Made by a program: the position numbers and the translations under genes
Shown here: positions 55,401 to 63,034 of the stretch, piece after piece
Layout of the letters: each line of letters begins with the position of its first letter
Position numbering within the stretch: position 1 is the stretch's first letter
Assembly (NCBI GenBank): GCA_938028745.1
Contig: CALIZL010000080.1
Location: forward strand, 1 to 64,000
Direction of reading: 5' to 3'
DNA length: 64,000 bases
Source of the DNA: an uncultured Prevotella sp.
GTDB taxonomy: Bacteria; Bacteroidota; Bacteroidia; Bacteroidales; Bacteroidaceae
The notes under the pieces: model-generated
Database searches by the model: none
Seen by the model: only the letters and a program-made list of their open reading frames with translations
Told to the model about the DNA's origin: nothing

Positions 55401-55639
55401 TCTTAATCGATGCTAGCACGCTTACATTCAAGTCGATAAGCCTAGGCTACACCTTCCCTGCACAGCTTATCAAGAAGCTACAACTAAGCAGTTTGCGTGT
55501 CTTCCTCTCGTGTGACAACGTGGCTTATTGGAGCAAACGTAAGGGATTCGACCCCCGAACAAGTCTTAACGGAGACGTAAGCGACAGTGCATACTCGCCC
55601 ATGCGCACAGCATCTGCTGGCATATCTGTTAAATTCTAA
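52484..55639 (+). CDS. SusC/RagA-family TonB-dependent transporter (1051 aa)
   Basis: Signal peptide MMRRTATLMILCLVAFFAA (cleavage near AQ), carboxypeptidase-like domain (VSGTVVDESGEPIIGASVKV), plug (IDDVIVVAFGKQKREAFTGS; LKDAASNSLYGARGANGV) and barrel ending ASAGISVKF. A long structured leader precedes it. The operon also encodes SusD, a Calx-beta-like lipoprotein and, beyond a terminator-like hairpin, an M64 metallopeptidase, so proteins or glycoproteins are plausible substrates. Confidence 0.95.
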   Translation: MMRRTATLMILCLVAFFAAAQTMKVSGTVVDESGEPIIGASVKVKDTTLGAATNLDGKFTLDNVPRTARELIVSYIGMNTVTAAIKPEMRIVMKSDAKQIDDVIVVAFGKQKREAFTGSAGVLNADKIAERQVNNPLSALNGKVSGVQMIEGNGPSSSPTIQIRGISSLNAGNGPLIVVDGLPYSGYYSDINPADVESISVLKDAASNSLYGARGANGVILITTKTAKRGNAVISVDAKWGFNEDAKVDYDNVRSPGEYYEMFYKAIYNKFHYGDGMDAYAAYLKANETIYKPGSQGGLGSIVYSVPKGEYLIGQNGKLNPHATLGNVVRHNGKEYMLYPDDWKKEGLRKGFRQEYNIGINGGTDIFKTYASIGYMKNNGICYGSDYTRYSARLKSEYQARKWLTFGGNISYTHSESNASGNAFGAAHQVPPIYPLYLRDGKGNILYDRNGKMYDYGNGAVNGVTREIFLNDAPLQNDLLNISANSSNAYGMQGYADFSFLEDFKFTANVSIYNTENRDNDAANPYYGFDKTRGGQVGVSHYRTFAFNTQQLLNYNKEFGKHTISALLGHEYTRNSSTTLTGRKNNIFAYKMNTELSGALTLVSANSYKDLYNIEGFFFRGQYDYDSKYFASASFRRDGSSRFHPKHRWGNFWSFGGAWIITKEKWFAPKWVDMLKLKASFGQQGNDAIGDFYYSDFYDLLAVNGEGSLAFSNKGKRNITWETNTNINAGFEFELFKRRLTGSVELYQRKTTDMLLWFSVPPSLGYDGYYDNVGDMMNRGIEVNLDGDIIRTKDITWSMNFNITHNRNKISYLPKENKTLEKEGHAGYSDRSRYIGEGLPINTWYIKKFAGVNDEGLSTWYYTDQTTGEMKPTTDYSSADYYLGGSPHPDVYGGFGTSVRAYGFDLNVSFIYSLGGKAYDNGYEGMMRNPEPAIAPQAYHKDLLKAWTRENPNSNIPRFQYGDLKTTAFSDRFLIDASTLTFKSISLGYTFPAQLIKKLQLSSLRVFLSCDNVAYWSKRKGFDPRTSLNGDVSDSAYSPMRTASAGISVKF

Positions 55640-55662
55640 CAATAAAGAAAGGAACAACATTT

Positions 55663-57393
55663 ATGAAACGATTCATAAAAAACATCATATTGCTCAGCCT
55701 AACAGCACCTGCCTTAACCGCCTGCCTAGAAGAAGCGTACCCTGGACGGGGTTTTACGCAAGAACAATTGTTTGAAACCGACAATACGGCAGCCGCTCTA
55801 AGCAAGGCCATCCCCGGTGCGATGCTGCGCATGGGCAATGGAAACGGACATTACGGATATGCAGGCTTATTTATGGATAGAGAAGCCATGTGCGCCGAAA
55901 TACCCGTATACGATATGCTATACGACTACTATCAAGACGAGGGATTCGACCGCAATTACAGTCCCGAGTTTTATGTGGCAACAGATTGGTGGCCCTTCTA
56001 CTACGAGCTTATCAAGAAAGCCAACCTCACTGTGGGCGCGGTAGCCATCAACGAAAACACATCAACCGAAGAGCTTGCCCACGTTGGCAACGCACTTGGC
56101 TATCGTGCTTTTGCCTATTACGATATGGCTTTCGCCTACGAGTATAAGAAAACGGGGTATGCCAAACTGGATGAAAAGGCTGCTGTCGATAAAATTTACG
56201 GCCTTACGGTGCCTATCCGTACCGAGAGCACCACGCAACAAGAGGCTACAAAAGATAGGCGTGCGCCCTTCTACGTGATGTATCGCTTTATCATGACCGA
56301 CCTAGACCGAGCCGAAAAATATCTGCAAGGCTATAAAAGAAGTGGGGCAAACATGATGGACCAAGGCGTTATCTTTGGCATTAAGGCACGCATGTGGTTG
56401 CAACTTGGTACGCGTTTCGAGAAGTACAACGCCGACTTGCAGGAACAATTGGCACACGAAAACGATGAAACACTAGCCAAATACAACAAGCTAGGCATCA
56501 CATCGGCCAACGATTGCTTTAAAAAGGCGGCCCAATATGCGCGCTTGGCCATCAGCGAAGGCCATCGTCCGCTTACCAAGGCCGAGTGGTTTAATAGCAC
56601 AACGGGCTTTAATACGGCCAACGAAGCGTGGCTGCTGGCCGTGCAAATCAACTCGAACGACATGACGAATGGGTCTAATTGGAACTGGAAAAACTATGTT
56701 GGCAACATATCGCCTGAAAATACTTTCGGCTCGAACAACCTCGAACTCAAGGCTTTCCGCATGATAGATGCGGGCTTGTATAAAGGCATTGAAAACGGCG
56801 ACTGGCGCAAAAACACATGGATTGCCCCCGCAGATGCTGGCCAAACTGCGGCTTACTCGAAGTACACCACGCTGTACAAGGCCGAAGATTGGGCCAAACT
56901 TCCAGCCTATACCAGCTTGAAGTTCCACCCACGCAATGGCGAAATAAAGAACTACAAGGTGGGTGCGGCCGTCGATATTCCGTTGATGCGCGCCGAAGAG
57001 ATGTACCTCATAGAGGCCGAGGCCAAAGCCCACTACGAGGGATTGGCTGCTGGTAAGCAGGCATTAACCAATTACCTCAACACCTACCGTTACGACGACA
57101 ACTCTTATCAGTGCACCGCCACCACCCTAGATGCCTTTAACGATGAGATATTGCGCCAAAAACGTATCGAGTTCTGGGGCGAAGGTATCGTATTCTTCGA
57201 CTACAAGCGGCTCGAAAAGGCAGTCATCCGACTCTACGAAGGTTCTAATCACCCTGCCGAATATCAGTTGAACACCAAGGTTGGTTTCGTTGCACCGCGC
57301 ATGAACATCTGCATCAGCCACTACGAAAGACAGTATAACGCGAACATCGTTAACAATCCCGACCCCTCGGGCGTTCACGAAGAGAAGAAGTAA
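55663..57393 (+). CDS. SusD/RagB-family outer-membrane lipoprotein (576 aa)
   Basis: Lipobox ALTAC (Cys 20) is followed by LEEAYPGRGFTQEQLFET. Conserved SusD features are WWPFYYELIKKANLTVGAV, ELAHVGNALGYRAFAYYDMA, VIFGIKARMWLQLG, PLMRAEEMYLIEAEAKAHYE and RQKRIEFWGEGIVFFDYKRL with an ending NNPDPSG. It is the partner of the preceding SusC, 23 nt downstream. Confidence 0.94.
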   Translation: MKRFIKNIILLSLTAPALTACLEEAYPGRGFTQEQLFETDNTAAALSKAIPGAMLRMGNGNGHYGYAGLFMDREAMCAEIPVYDMLYDYYQDEGFDRNYSPEFYVATDWWPFYYELIKKANLTVGAVAINENTSTEELAHVGNALGYRAFAYYDMAFAYEYKKTGYAKLDEKAAVDKIYGLTVPIRTESTTQQEATKDRRAPFYVMYRFIMTDLDRAEKYLQGYKRSGANMMDQGVIFGIKARMWLQLGTRFEKYNADLQEQLAHENDETLAKYNKLGITSANDCFKKAAQYARLAISEGHRPLTKAEWFNSTTGFNTANEAWLLAVQINSNDMTNGSNWNWKNYVGNISPENTFGSNNLELKAFRMIDAGLYKGIENGDWRKNTWIAPADAGQTAAYSKYTTLYKAEDWAKLPAYTSLKFHPRNGEIKNYKVGAAVDIPLMRAEEMYLIEAEAKAHYEGLAAGKQALTNYLNTYRYDDNSYQCTATTLDAFNDEILRQKRIEFWGEGIVFFDYKRLEKAVIRLYEGSNHPAEYQLNTKVGFVAPRMNICISHYERQYNANIVNNPDPSGVHEEKK

Positions 57394-57427
57394 GACTTTG
57401 TTTTGATAACACATAACAGCTTTTAGA

Positions 57428-58339
57428 ATGAAAACATTTAAGCATATAGGTATGATAGGGGTGCTAGCAGCCGGTGCGTTGCTTACGGCCTGCTCGGATA
57501 AAGACGACTACACGCCCGGCCCCGAAGTGCCCAGCGGTTGTCAGCAAGTGCGTTTTGCCGACACCAACAATCCCATCTGCGTGTTAGACTCGGCCAATAC
57601 CAACGACCGAACGGCCACGCTCACACTTAAACGCAACAACACTGGCGCAGCACTAACCATCCCCATAAAAGTCGTTTCGCAGTCTGCCGGGCTGAATATT
57701 CCCACCGAAGTGACCTTCGCCGCTGGCGACTCGCTTGCCACGCTTGCCATCAAAGCACCAGAAAAGGTGGCCTTGAAAGATGTGTATAAATACGAACTAA
57801 GACTGGAAGGCGACAATGCAGACCCGTACACCAAGCTCGACGGAAGCGTGGTTTGGTCGGGCCAACTCAACTTCCCCATATCGAAGGAGGCCGAATTTTA
57901 TGCCGCTCCTAGTTCGAAAACCTATGCGCTGTTCAACGCTTGGAAGGAAACGGTGATGGACCTAGGCAACAATAACTTCTACATCAAAGACTTTATGCAC
58001 TCCGGAGAGAACCTCTGGCTCATAACCAGTTCAACAGGCGTGCTAGGAGTTAAGAGCGATTCGTGGGAAAAGAACTGTATTGTGGCAGACACTTCTGCAC
58101 CAGGCAGCTACTCGTATTACTTCCAAAAGCTTGTAGACAAGCAGCTGAAACCCTATCCGCTTTATCCGCTTGGCAACGCCAACGGTAAGCCTTGGATTAA
58201 GGAATTGACACTATACGGAGGTCCCGACTATTCTTCTTACAGCTCAAACGGCACGTGGGGAAAAATCTATATCCAACATGCCAAGTTCAGCACAGGCGAA
58301 GAAGAGAATTGGGTTTACCTTTATTTTGTCATTAAATAA
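57428..58339 (+). CDS. Calx-beta/DUF1735-like surface lipoprotein (303 aa)
   Basis: Lipobox LLTAC (Cys 22). An N-terminal Calx-beta-like strand pattern spans about residues 35-125 (QVRFADTNNPICVLDS, ATLTLKRNNTGAALTIPIKV, EVTFAAGDSLATLAIKAP). The C-terminal ~170 residues, with NNFYIKDFMHSGENLWLITS and YYFQKLVDKQLKPYPLYPLG, are a beta-rich domain I do not recognise. Its position after SusD suggests a surface substrate-binding role. Confidence 0.7.
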   Translation: MKTFKHIGMIGVLAAGALLTACSDKDDYTPGPEVPSGCQQVRFADTNNPICVLDSANTNDRTATLTLKRNNTGAALTIPIKVVSQSAGLNIPTEVTFAAGDSLATLAIKAPEKVALKDVYKYELRLEGDNADPYTKLDGSVVWSGQLNFPISKEAEFYAAPSSKTYALFNAWKETVMDLGNNNFYIKDFMHSGENLWLITSSTGVLGVKSDSWEKNCIVADTSAPGSYSYYFQKLVDKQLKPYPLYPLGNANGKPWIKELTLYGGPDYSSYSSNGTWGKIYIQHAKFSTGEEENWVYLYFVIK

Positions 58340-58350
58340 ACAACAATAAG

Positions 58351-58383
58351 GGAGGGGCCATCGCTTTGGCCTCTCCGCTTTTC
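58351..58383 (+). terminator. Rho-independent terminator between lipoprotein and M64 genes
   Basis: GGAGGGGCCA pairs with TGGCCTCTCC (one G-T pair) around TCGCTT, followed by GCTTTT. It may uncouple or only attenuate expression of the downstream peptidase gene, which begins 20 nt further on. Confidence 0.75.
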
Positions 58384-58402
58384 AACCGCTAAAACAACAC
58401 TT

Positions 58403-59422
58403 ATGCTTTATAAATACAAACATTTAACTTGCATCGCACTTGCTCTTCTCGCGCTAACCTTCACCGCATGTAACGAAAGTGACGATGAAGTTGAGGAAAC
58501 TTCGCTCGTAAATCAAAACGACGAAATAGTGGCCTTAGACGGAAAAATAACCACACTGCAAACGGCAACAAAGGGCAATGGCTACAACATCATCCTCATG
58601 GGCGACGGATTTACGGTAGACTTGATTAAGAACGGAACCTACGAAGAGGTGATGAAGAAGTCGGCCGAACATCTGTTCGCGCTCGAACCGATGAAGTCGC
58701 TTAGGCCTTATTTCAATGTCTACGTCGTTCAAAAGGTTTCGCTCAGCAGCGATCTAGGCGGTTCTACTGCCTTGGCAAGCACCATTAAGAACGGTAAGGT
58801 TTGCGGATTTATCAACGATGACAACCTAGACTACAAGACCATGCTTTACGCATCTACCGTGCCGGGCTATAAAGAGGAGAACTCTGTTATCAGTGTGGTG
58901 ATGAACACCACCCAATCGGGCGGCATTACATTCTGGGGCGGTTGGGGTTCTACATTGTCTTGTGCCTATACCACGCTCTATGGCGGTGTGGATGGCCCAT
59001 ACTTCCGCCACACCATCGTACACGAAACGGCTGGACATGCTATCGGCAAGCTCGACGACGAGTACGACTTGCAGAACCTCGACATCGACGATGCCGGCCG
59101 CGAGCGTTTCACTTACGGTCATACTTTGGGTTGGTTGATGAACGTTTCTACAACCAATGATGCCACAAAGGCGCCCTGGGCCGAATTCTTAGCCGACTCG
59201 CGCTATGCCAATCAGGGCTTAGGGCTTTTCGAAGGTGGTGGTGCACGTTATGCCACTGGCGTTTGGCGGCCTAGTGAAAACAGCATCATGCGCACCACGG
59301 ATGTCGACCATATTGAGTTTAACGCCCCATCGCGCCGTGCCATCTACAACAAAGTGATGCAGGTAACAACGGGTCGCACGCCCACTTACGAAGAATTTGT
59401 GGCCTTCGACCAAAAGCGATAG
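58403..59422 (+). CDS. M64-family (IgA peptidase-like) zinc metallopeptidase lipoprotein (339 aa)
   Basis: Lipobox FTAC (Cys 23). The zinc motif HETAGHAIGKLDDEY at residues 207-221 matches the M64 pattern HExxGHxxGxLxDEY, giving H207, E208 and H212 with a downstream third ligand. Other family marks are GYNIILMGDGFTVDLI near residue 58, LFALEPMKSLRPYFNVYVVQ and a C-terminal SENSIMRTTD. At 339 aa it is the compact catalytic form without extra C-terminal domains. It follows a susCD operon and may trim peptides or host proteins at the cell surface. Confidence 0.9.
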   Translation: MLYKYKHLTCIALALLALTFTACNESDDEVEETSLVNQNDEIVALDGKITTLQTATKGNGYNIILMGDGFTVDLIKNGTYEEVMKKSAEHLFALEPMKSLRPYFNVYVVQKVSLSSDLGGSTALASTIKNGKVCGFINDDNLDYKTMLYASTVPGYKEENSVISVVMNTTQSGGITFWGGWGSTLSCAYTTLYGGVDGPYFRHTIVHETAGHAIGKLDDEYDLQNLDIDDAGRERFTYGHTLGWLMNVSTTNDATKAPWAEFLADSRYANQGLGLFEGGGARYATGVWRPSENSIMRTTDVDHIEFNAPSRRAIYNKVMQVTTGRTPTYEEFVAFDQKR

Positions 59423-59474
59423 CTGCCCCAATCGGCGGAAACTCGCAAACCGCTTTAACGCCATTACTTCACCA

Positions 59475-60599
59475 ATGACCCCAAACAACACCTCTGCGGC
59501 AGCTTTTGCCGACACCAAGCCACACTATCACTTGCTAGACGGGTTGCGCGGCGTTGCCGCTCTCGTTGTTATTTGCTACCATATAGGCGAGGCTTTTGCC
59601 ACCAGCTTTCTCGACCAAGTTGTTAATCACGGCTATTTGGCAGTAGATTTCTTCTTCATGCTGTCGGGTTTCGTTATCGGTTATGCCTACGACGACCGCC
59701 GCAATGCAATGGGCGTTTGGGCATTTACCAAGCGTAGGCTCATTCGGTTGCATCCGATGGTGGTGGTAGGCGCACTTCTCGGTGCACTGATGTTCTACGC
59801 CCAGGGGTGCGAATATTGGAGAGTATCAGAGGTTTCTATCGTACTTCTAGCCTTCGCCATGCTGCTAAACATGCTTCTAGTGCCAGCTTGGGGAGGTGTA
59901 GAGGTACGTGGTTTTGGCGAGGTTTTTCCACTTAACGGCCCTACGTGGTCATTGTTTTTCGAGTATATAGCCAACCTACTCTATGTGGTAGCCATTCGCA
60001 AGTTGTCTACGCGTTGGCTCGCCATGCTGGTATTCGCCACAGGTGGCGCGCTGTTTGGCTACGCCATAACCAACGAGTACGGCTATCTAGGCGCAGGATG
60101 GACCTTCGACAACTATGGTTTTTGGGGCGGATTGCTCCGCGTTATGTTTGCCTTCCCTGCGGGATTGCTGCTTTCGCGCGTGTTTCGTAGATGGCAAGTG
60201 CGCGGTGCTTTTTGGTGGTGCGCCTTGGCCATCGTTGCTGTTACGGCCGCTCCGCGCATTGGCGGAGCAGACCATATCTGGGCAAACGGCATCTACGAAG
60301 CCCTTTGTGTGCTGTTGGTTTTCCCGCTCGTGGTTTGTTTGGGCGCATCGGGACAAACCACCGATGCGCTTTCTACGCGCATATGCAACTTCCTTGGCAA
60401 CATTTCTTATCCCCTTTACATCGTTCATTACCCGTTTATCTACACCTATTATGCGTGGGTAAAGAACAATAACCTAACCTTTTCGCAAACCATTCCGCAG
60501 GCTCTAGCCCTTGTGTTAGGCAGCATCGCCCTGGCTTGGGTATGCCTTAAATTTTACGATATGCCTGTAAGGCGATGGCTGCAAAAGCGATTTGTGTGA
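59475..60599 (+). CDS. Acyltransferase 3 family integral membrane protein (374 aa)
   Basis: Met at 59475 (MTPNNTSAAAF) is chosen; the frame extends upstream into the M64 gene. HYHLLDGLRGVAALVVICYH and GYLAVDFFFMLSGFVIGYAY are the signature of the OafA/YrhL-type O-acyltransferases. About ten membrane segments follow, with NGPTWSLFFEYIAN and a C-terminal YPLYIVHYPFIYTYY. Such enzymes O-acetylate or succinylate surface polysaccharide or peptidoglycan; the acceptor is unknown. It is separated from M64 by only 52 nt and is convergent with the next gene. Confidence 0.88.
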   Translation: MTPNNTSAAAFADTKPHYHLLDGLRGVAALVVICYHIGEAFATSFLDQVVNHGYLAVDFFFMLSGFVIGYAYDDRRNAMGVWAFTKRRLIRLHPMVVVGALLGALMFYAQGCEYWRVSEVSIVLLAFAMLLNMLLVPAWGGVEVRGFGEVFPLNGPTWSLFFEYIANLLYVVAIRKLSTRWLAMLVFATGGALFGYAITNEYGYLGAGWTFDNYGFWGGLLRVMFAFPAGLLLSRVFRRWQVRGAFWWCALAIVAVTAAPRIGGADHIWANGIYEALCVLLVFPLVVCLGASGQTTDALSTRICNFLGNISYPLYIVHYPFIYTYYAWVKNNNLTFSQTIPQALALVLGSIALAWVCLKFYDMPVRRWLQKRFV

Positions 60600-60679
60600 G
60601 CGCAACGAATTAACACGGCTGCTTTTGCATGCTAACTGCCATGTTAAATCCCGATTGTCCGTCAGACTGCTGATGCACA

Positions 60680-61441
60680 CTATTGGCGCATTTCTTTGGC
60701 CATTTCTTTGGCCTTGTCGCCAGTAAGTTTGTGTTCTGCCAGGTAGTTGTCCATCAGTTGGGTTTTCTCCTTAAACTCGAAGGGTTTAGACAGCTTGCCG
60801 ATGGCGGCCCTAAGGGGCAGTTGTTGGAAGTAGGGCGCGGTGTCGCCAAGCCCTATTCTCGCGCCATGCATCAGGTACGACTTATCGCGCGGGTCGGTAG
60901 CGGCATCAACTTCAAACAGCACTTGTTGGCCTTCAACAAAATGGAAGAGGGGCGCAAGCGCGAACGTGCCTGCGTGATGCGTGTCGAAGAAGTGGGCATC
61001 GAGGAGATTTGCCGATGCGTTTACACTGCGCATGAAGTGCATCAGCACATTGTTTGGCCCGAAAACCATGGTGCCATCGGCAAACACCGCGCTGCGAATA
61101 AGGGCCGAATAATAATAGCCAGTGCTTACAGAGAGCGAAATGCCCATGCAAACGCGATTGTCCATCTTATACGGTGAGGTGGCCTCCTTGCCTCGGCGGT
61201 GCACATATAGTTCGCCAAAGTGGTTCATTTGCAGCTCGTTGGTGTGCACGTAGGGGTCTTCGAACACGCCTGCGCGATAGAAATAACTTTCTAGTTCGAT
61301 GGGATAGAGTTCCACCTCGCGTGCACGTATCTTATAATGGTGTAGCAGTTGGGCTGTGGTTTGTTGCAGCACGCTTTCTATTTCAGTCTTTTGTGTGATG
61401 GTGGCAAGTTGTGCCAACATCTCTTTCATGTTCGTTTCCAT
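60680..61441 (-). CDS. Conserved-looking hypothetical protein (253 aa)
   Basis: I do not recognise the family with confidence. There is no signal peptide or membrane segment. Residues ~40-115 (REVELYPIELESYFYRAG, HFGELYVHRRGKEATSPYKM, DNRVCMGISLSVSTGYYYSA) faintly recall alkyladenine-glycosylase-like proteins, but the key motifs of that family are not secure. The C-terminus is Lys/Glu-rich (FKEKTQLMDNYLAEHKLTGD). A TACTTTTG box at 61507-61500 lies about 60 nt upstream. Met 5 is an alternative start. Confidence 0.7.
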   Translation of the reverse strand: METNMKEMLAQLATITQKTEIESVLQQTTAQLLHHYKIRAREVELYPIELESYFYRAGVFEDPYVHTNELQMNHFGELYVHRRGKEATSPYKMDNRVCMGISLSVSTGYYYSALIRSAVFADGTMVFGPNNVLMHFMRSVNASANLLDAHFFDTHHAGTFALAPLFHFVEGQQVLFEVDAATDPRDKSYLMHGARIGLGDTAPYFQQLPLRAAIGKLSKPFEFKEKTQLMDNYLAEHKLTGDKAKEMAKEMRQ

Positions 61442-61499
61442 ATCCTATTGGTTTTGCATTATCAGGACCTTTGCCGCGTAATGGCATCGGCCAACAATA

Positions 61500-61507
61500 C
61501 AAAAGTA
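61500..61507 (-). promoter_or_regulatory. Possible -7 box for the 253-aa gene
   Basis: The minus strand reads TACTTTTG without a clear TTTG box upstream; leader about 53 nt. Confidence 0.4.
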
Positions 61508-61879
61508 GCAAAAAATGGGGTAGGGTGTACGCGCCAGTAAGGAAAATTAATAAAGATTATTATTGCTGTTCGCTAAAAGATTTGAAACAGCAAATGGGGA
61601 GTTCAGGTGGCCGACAGATAGAAAAATAGGTTTTACCCCTCCCCCAAAGTAATTCCCTCTCTGTTCTTCACTAGCGCGATATGGCGTGCGGTCGATTGGG
61701 TTAAAGGCACAACTGGATGAAGTGTGAACGTCCTGCGCGCCTCGTTGCCCTATGTCCTTACCTTGTAAGGACTTAAACTTGTTTTCATCATTGCGCCTAT
61801 CACGTTTAGCCTTGTCGCTTATCCTGGCGCATAGCCGTTGGCTTTATCTCCGAAATCGTGTGTTAACGATTTGTTAAAA
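61508..61879. other. Intergenic DNA with no feature recognised
   Basis: No gene or RNA is apparent between the 253-aa gene and element E. Confidence 0.5.
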
Positions 61880-62521
61880 CGGTAAATGTGTTTTACAAAT
61901 CGCATTCTTCGGCCGAACCATTCTAGAAGAAAATAACCGCCAAAAGCCATATAAAATGCACCCAAACGATGAAATTTCAGTGTTTTTTGCGTGCTTATCC
62001 CCTCCGTTTTTGGCCATTTACTATGTTTTTGCATTTCTCTTTGAAGAAAAATTCCCCCAAATTTGCATCCGAAACGACAAGAAAATGGTGCCTAATTGCT
62101 GGTTGTTGCAACGCATTTTGCAGCAAAACGCATCGCAATATGCACCAAAACGCAGTGCATTTTGCACCAAAACGCAATGCAATATGCACCAAAACGCAGT
62201 GTATTTTGCACCAAAATGCAATGCAATATGTACCAAAATACAAGCTAGAATGTAGCAAAATGTAGCCAAAACCCATAAAAAGCACCATTTTATGCGTTAT
62301 TTATAGGCATTTTGATTATGTGGAATGAAAAACTGCGTGGCGGCGTTTGGTTGAACACTTCATGTTGTTTTGCAATCCTAATACGTACCAAAAAGCATGT
62401 TTTTGCGCCTAATTTCTCGTAATTATCAATAAGTCAGGTGGTTACAAACTTTAAAAATACGCGCGAAAATCCAACTGATGCTCGGATATTTTACGGCGAA
62501 GGCACTCATAATGTTAAATTT
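61880..62521 (-). repeat. Long intergenic repeat element, copy E (inverted, diverged)
   Basis: On the minus strand the left end TTTAACATTATGAGTGCC (62519-62502) matches A and B, the array follows in the expected place, and the right end has TTCTAGAATGG then TTTGTAAAACAC near 61890. The ATCGATT block seen in the other copies is lost. Confidence 0.75.
62113..62266 (-). repeat. 22-bp tandem array inside element E (7 units)
   Basis: Seven contiguous 22-bp units share TGCACCAAAACGCA. Units 1, 3 and 5 begin G(C/T)ATTTTGCA while 2, 4 and 6 begin GCAATATG(C/T)A, so a 44-bp dimer is superimposed on the 22-bp period. Confidence 0.92.
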
Positions 62522-62674
62522 TGGTACAAATGTTTTACAATCTTATGATTGTTGTTCCGTGCCATTGCGTGCCTGTGTTGAATTTAATCCTTGTGCCAGT
62601 AAAAGAGCACTTGCACGGAAGAGCTTTTGGGATGAAGGATAGTTTGAAAGGGGAGCTTACTTTTCGAAAACGAA

Positions 62675-62706
62675 ATCCGCAACGCCTATTGATGGGCATT
62701 GCGGAT
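62675..62706 (-). terminator. Hairpin downstream of the AraC gene
   Basis: ATCCGCAACGCC and GGCATTGCGGAT form an 11 of 12 bp stem. On the minus strand TTTCGTTTTC follows, so it could end AraC transcription about 330 nt beyond the stop codon. Confidence 0.45.
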
Positions 62707-62869
62707 AGAAAAGCCGAGCCGATTTGGAGTTTAGCGGACTAACGGCAATGACGAAACATTCCGATATGAGATAGGGAAATCGATCCGATTTGGAGTTTAG
62801 CGGACTAACGGCACTGACGGAACATTCTAATATGAGATAGAGAAACCGAGCCGATTTGGAGTTTAGCGG
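62704..62869 (+). repeat. 66-bp tandem repeat (about 2.5 copies)
   Basis: GATTTGGAGTTTAGCGG starts at 62721, 62787 and 62853, exactly 66 bp apart; the intervening CTAACGGCAATGACG and CATTCCGATATGAGATAG text is also repeated. No peptide frame is convincing. Confidence 0.85.
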
Positions 62870-63034
62870 CCAGCAACAAGAGATTATTCATGCAACACAA
62901 GTACTTATAGCGTTTACCTAGGCTATAAGTCTTGCTTTTCTTTACCTCCAAATCCCCCTGTTTACTATGGGGTTGTCTGTTATTCCAGATCTTCTTGCAT
63001 GAGAAAACCAACTTCACAAGGCGTTGTTACCCCC

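Noticed and set aside
6837..62266. 22-bp arrays as CRISPR arrays
   Set aside because: Units are contiguous with no unique spacers, they drift progressively, and no cas genes are present.
62021..62288. Overlapping open frames across array E on both strands
   Set aside because: They arise from the array sequence; frames and residues are not preserved in the other copies, and a 22-bp period cannot keep a frame.
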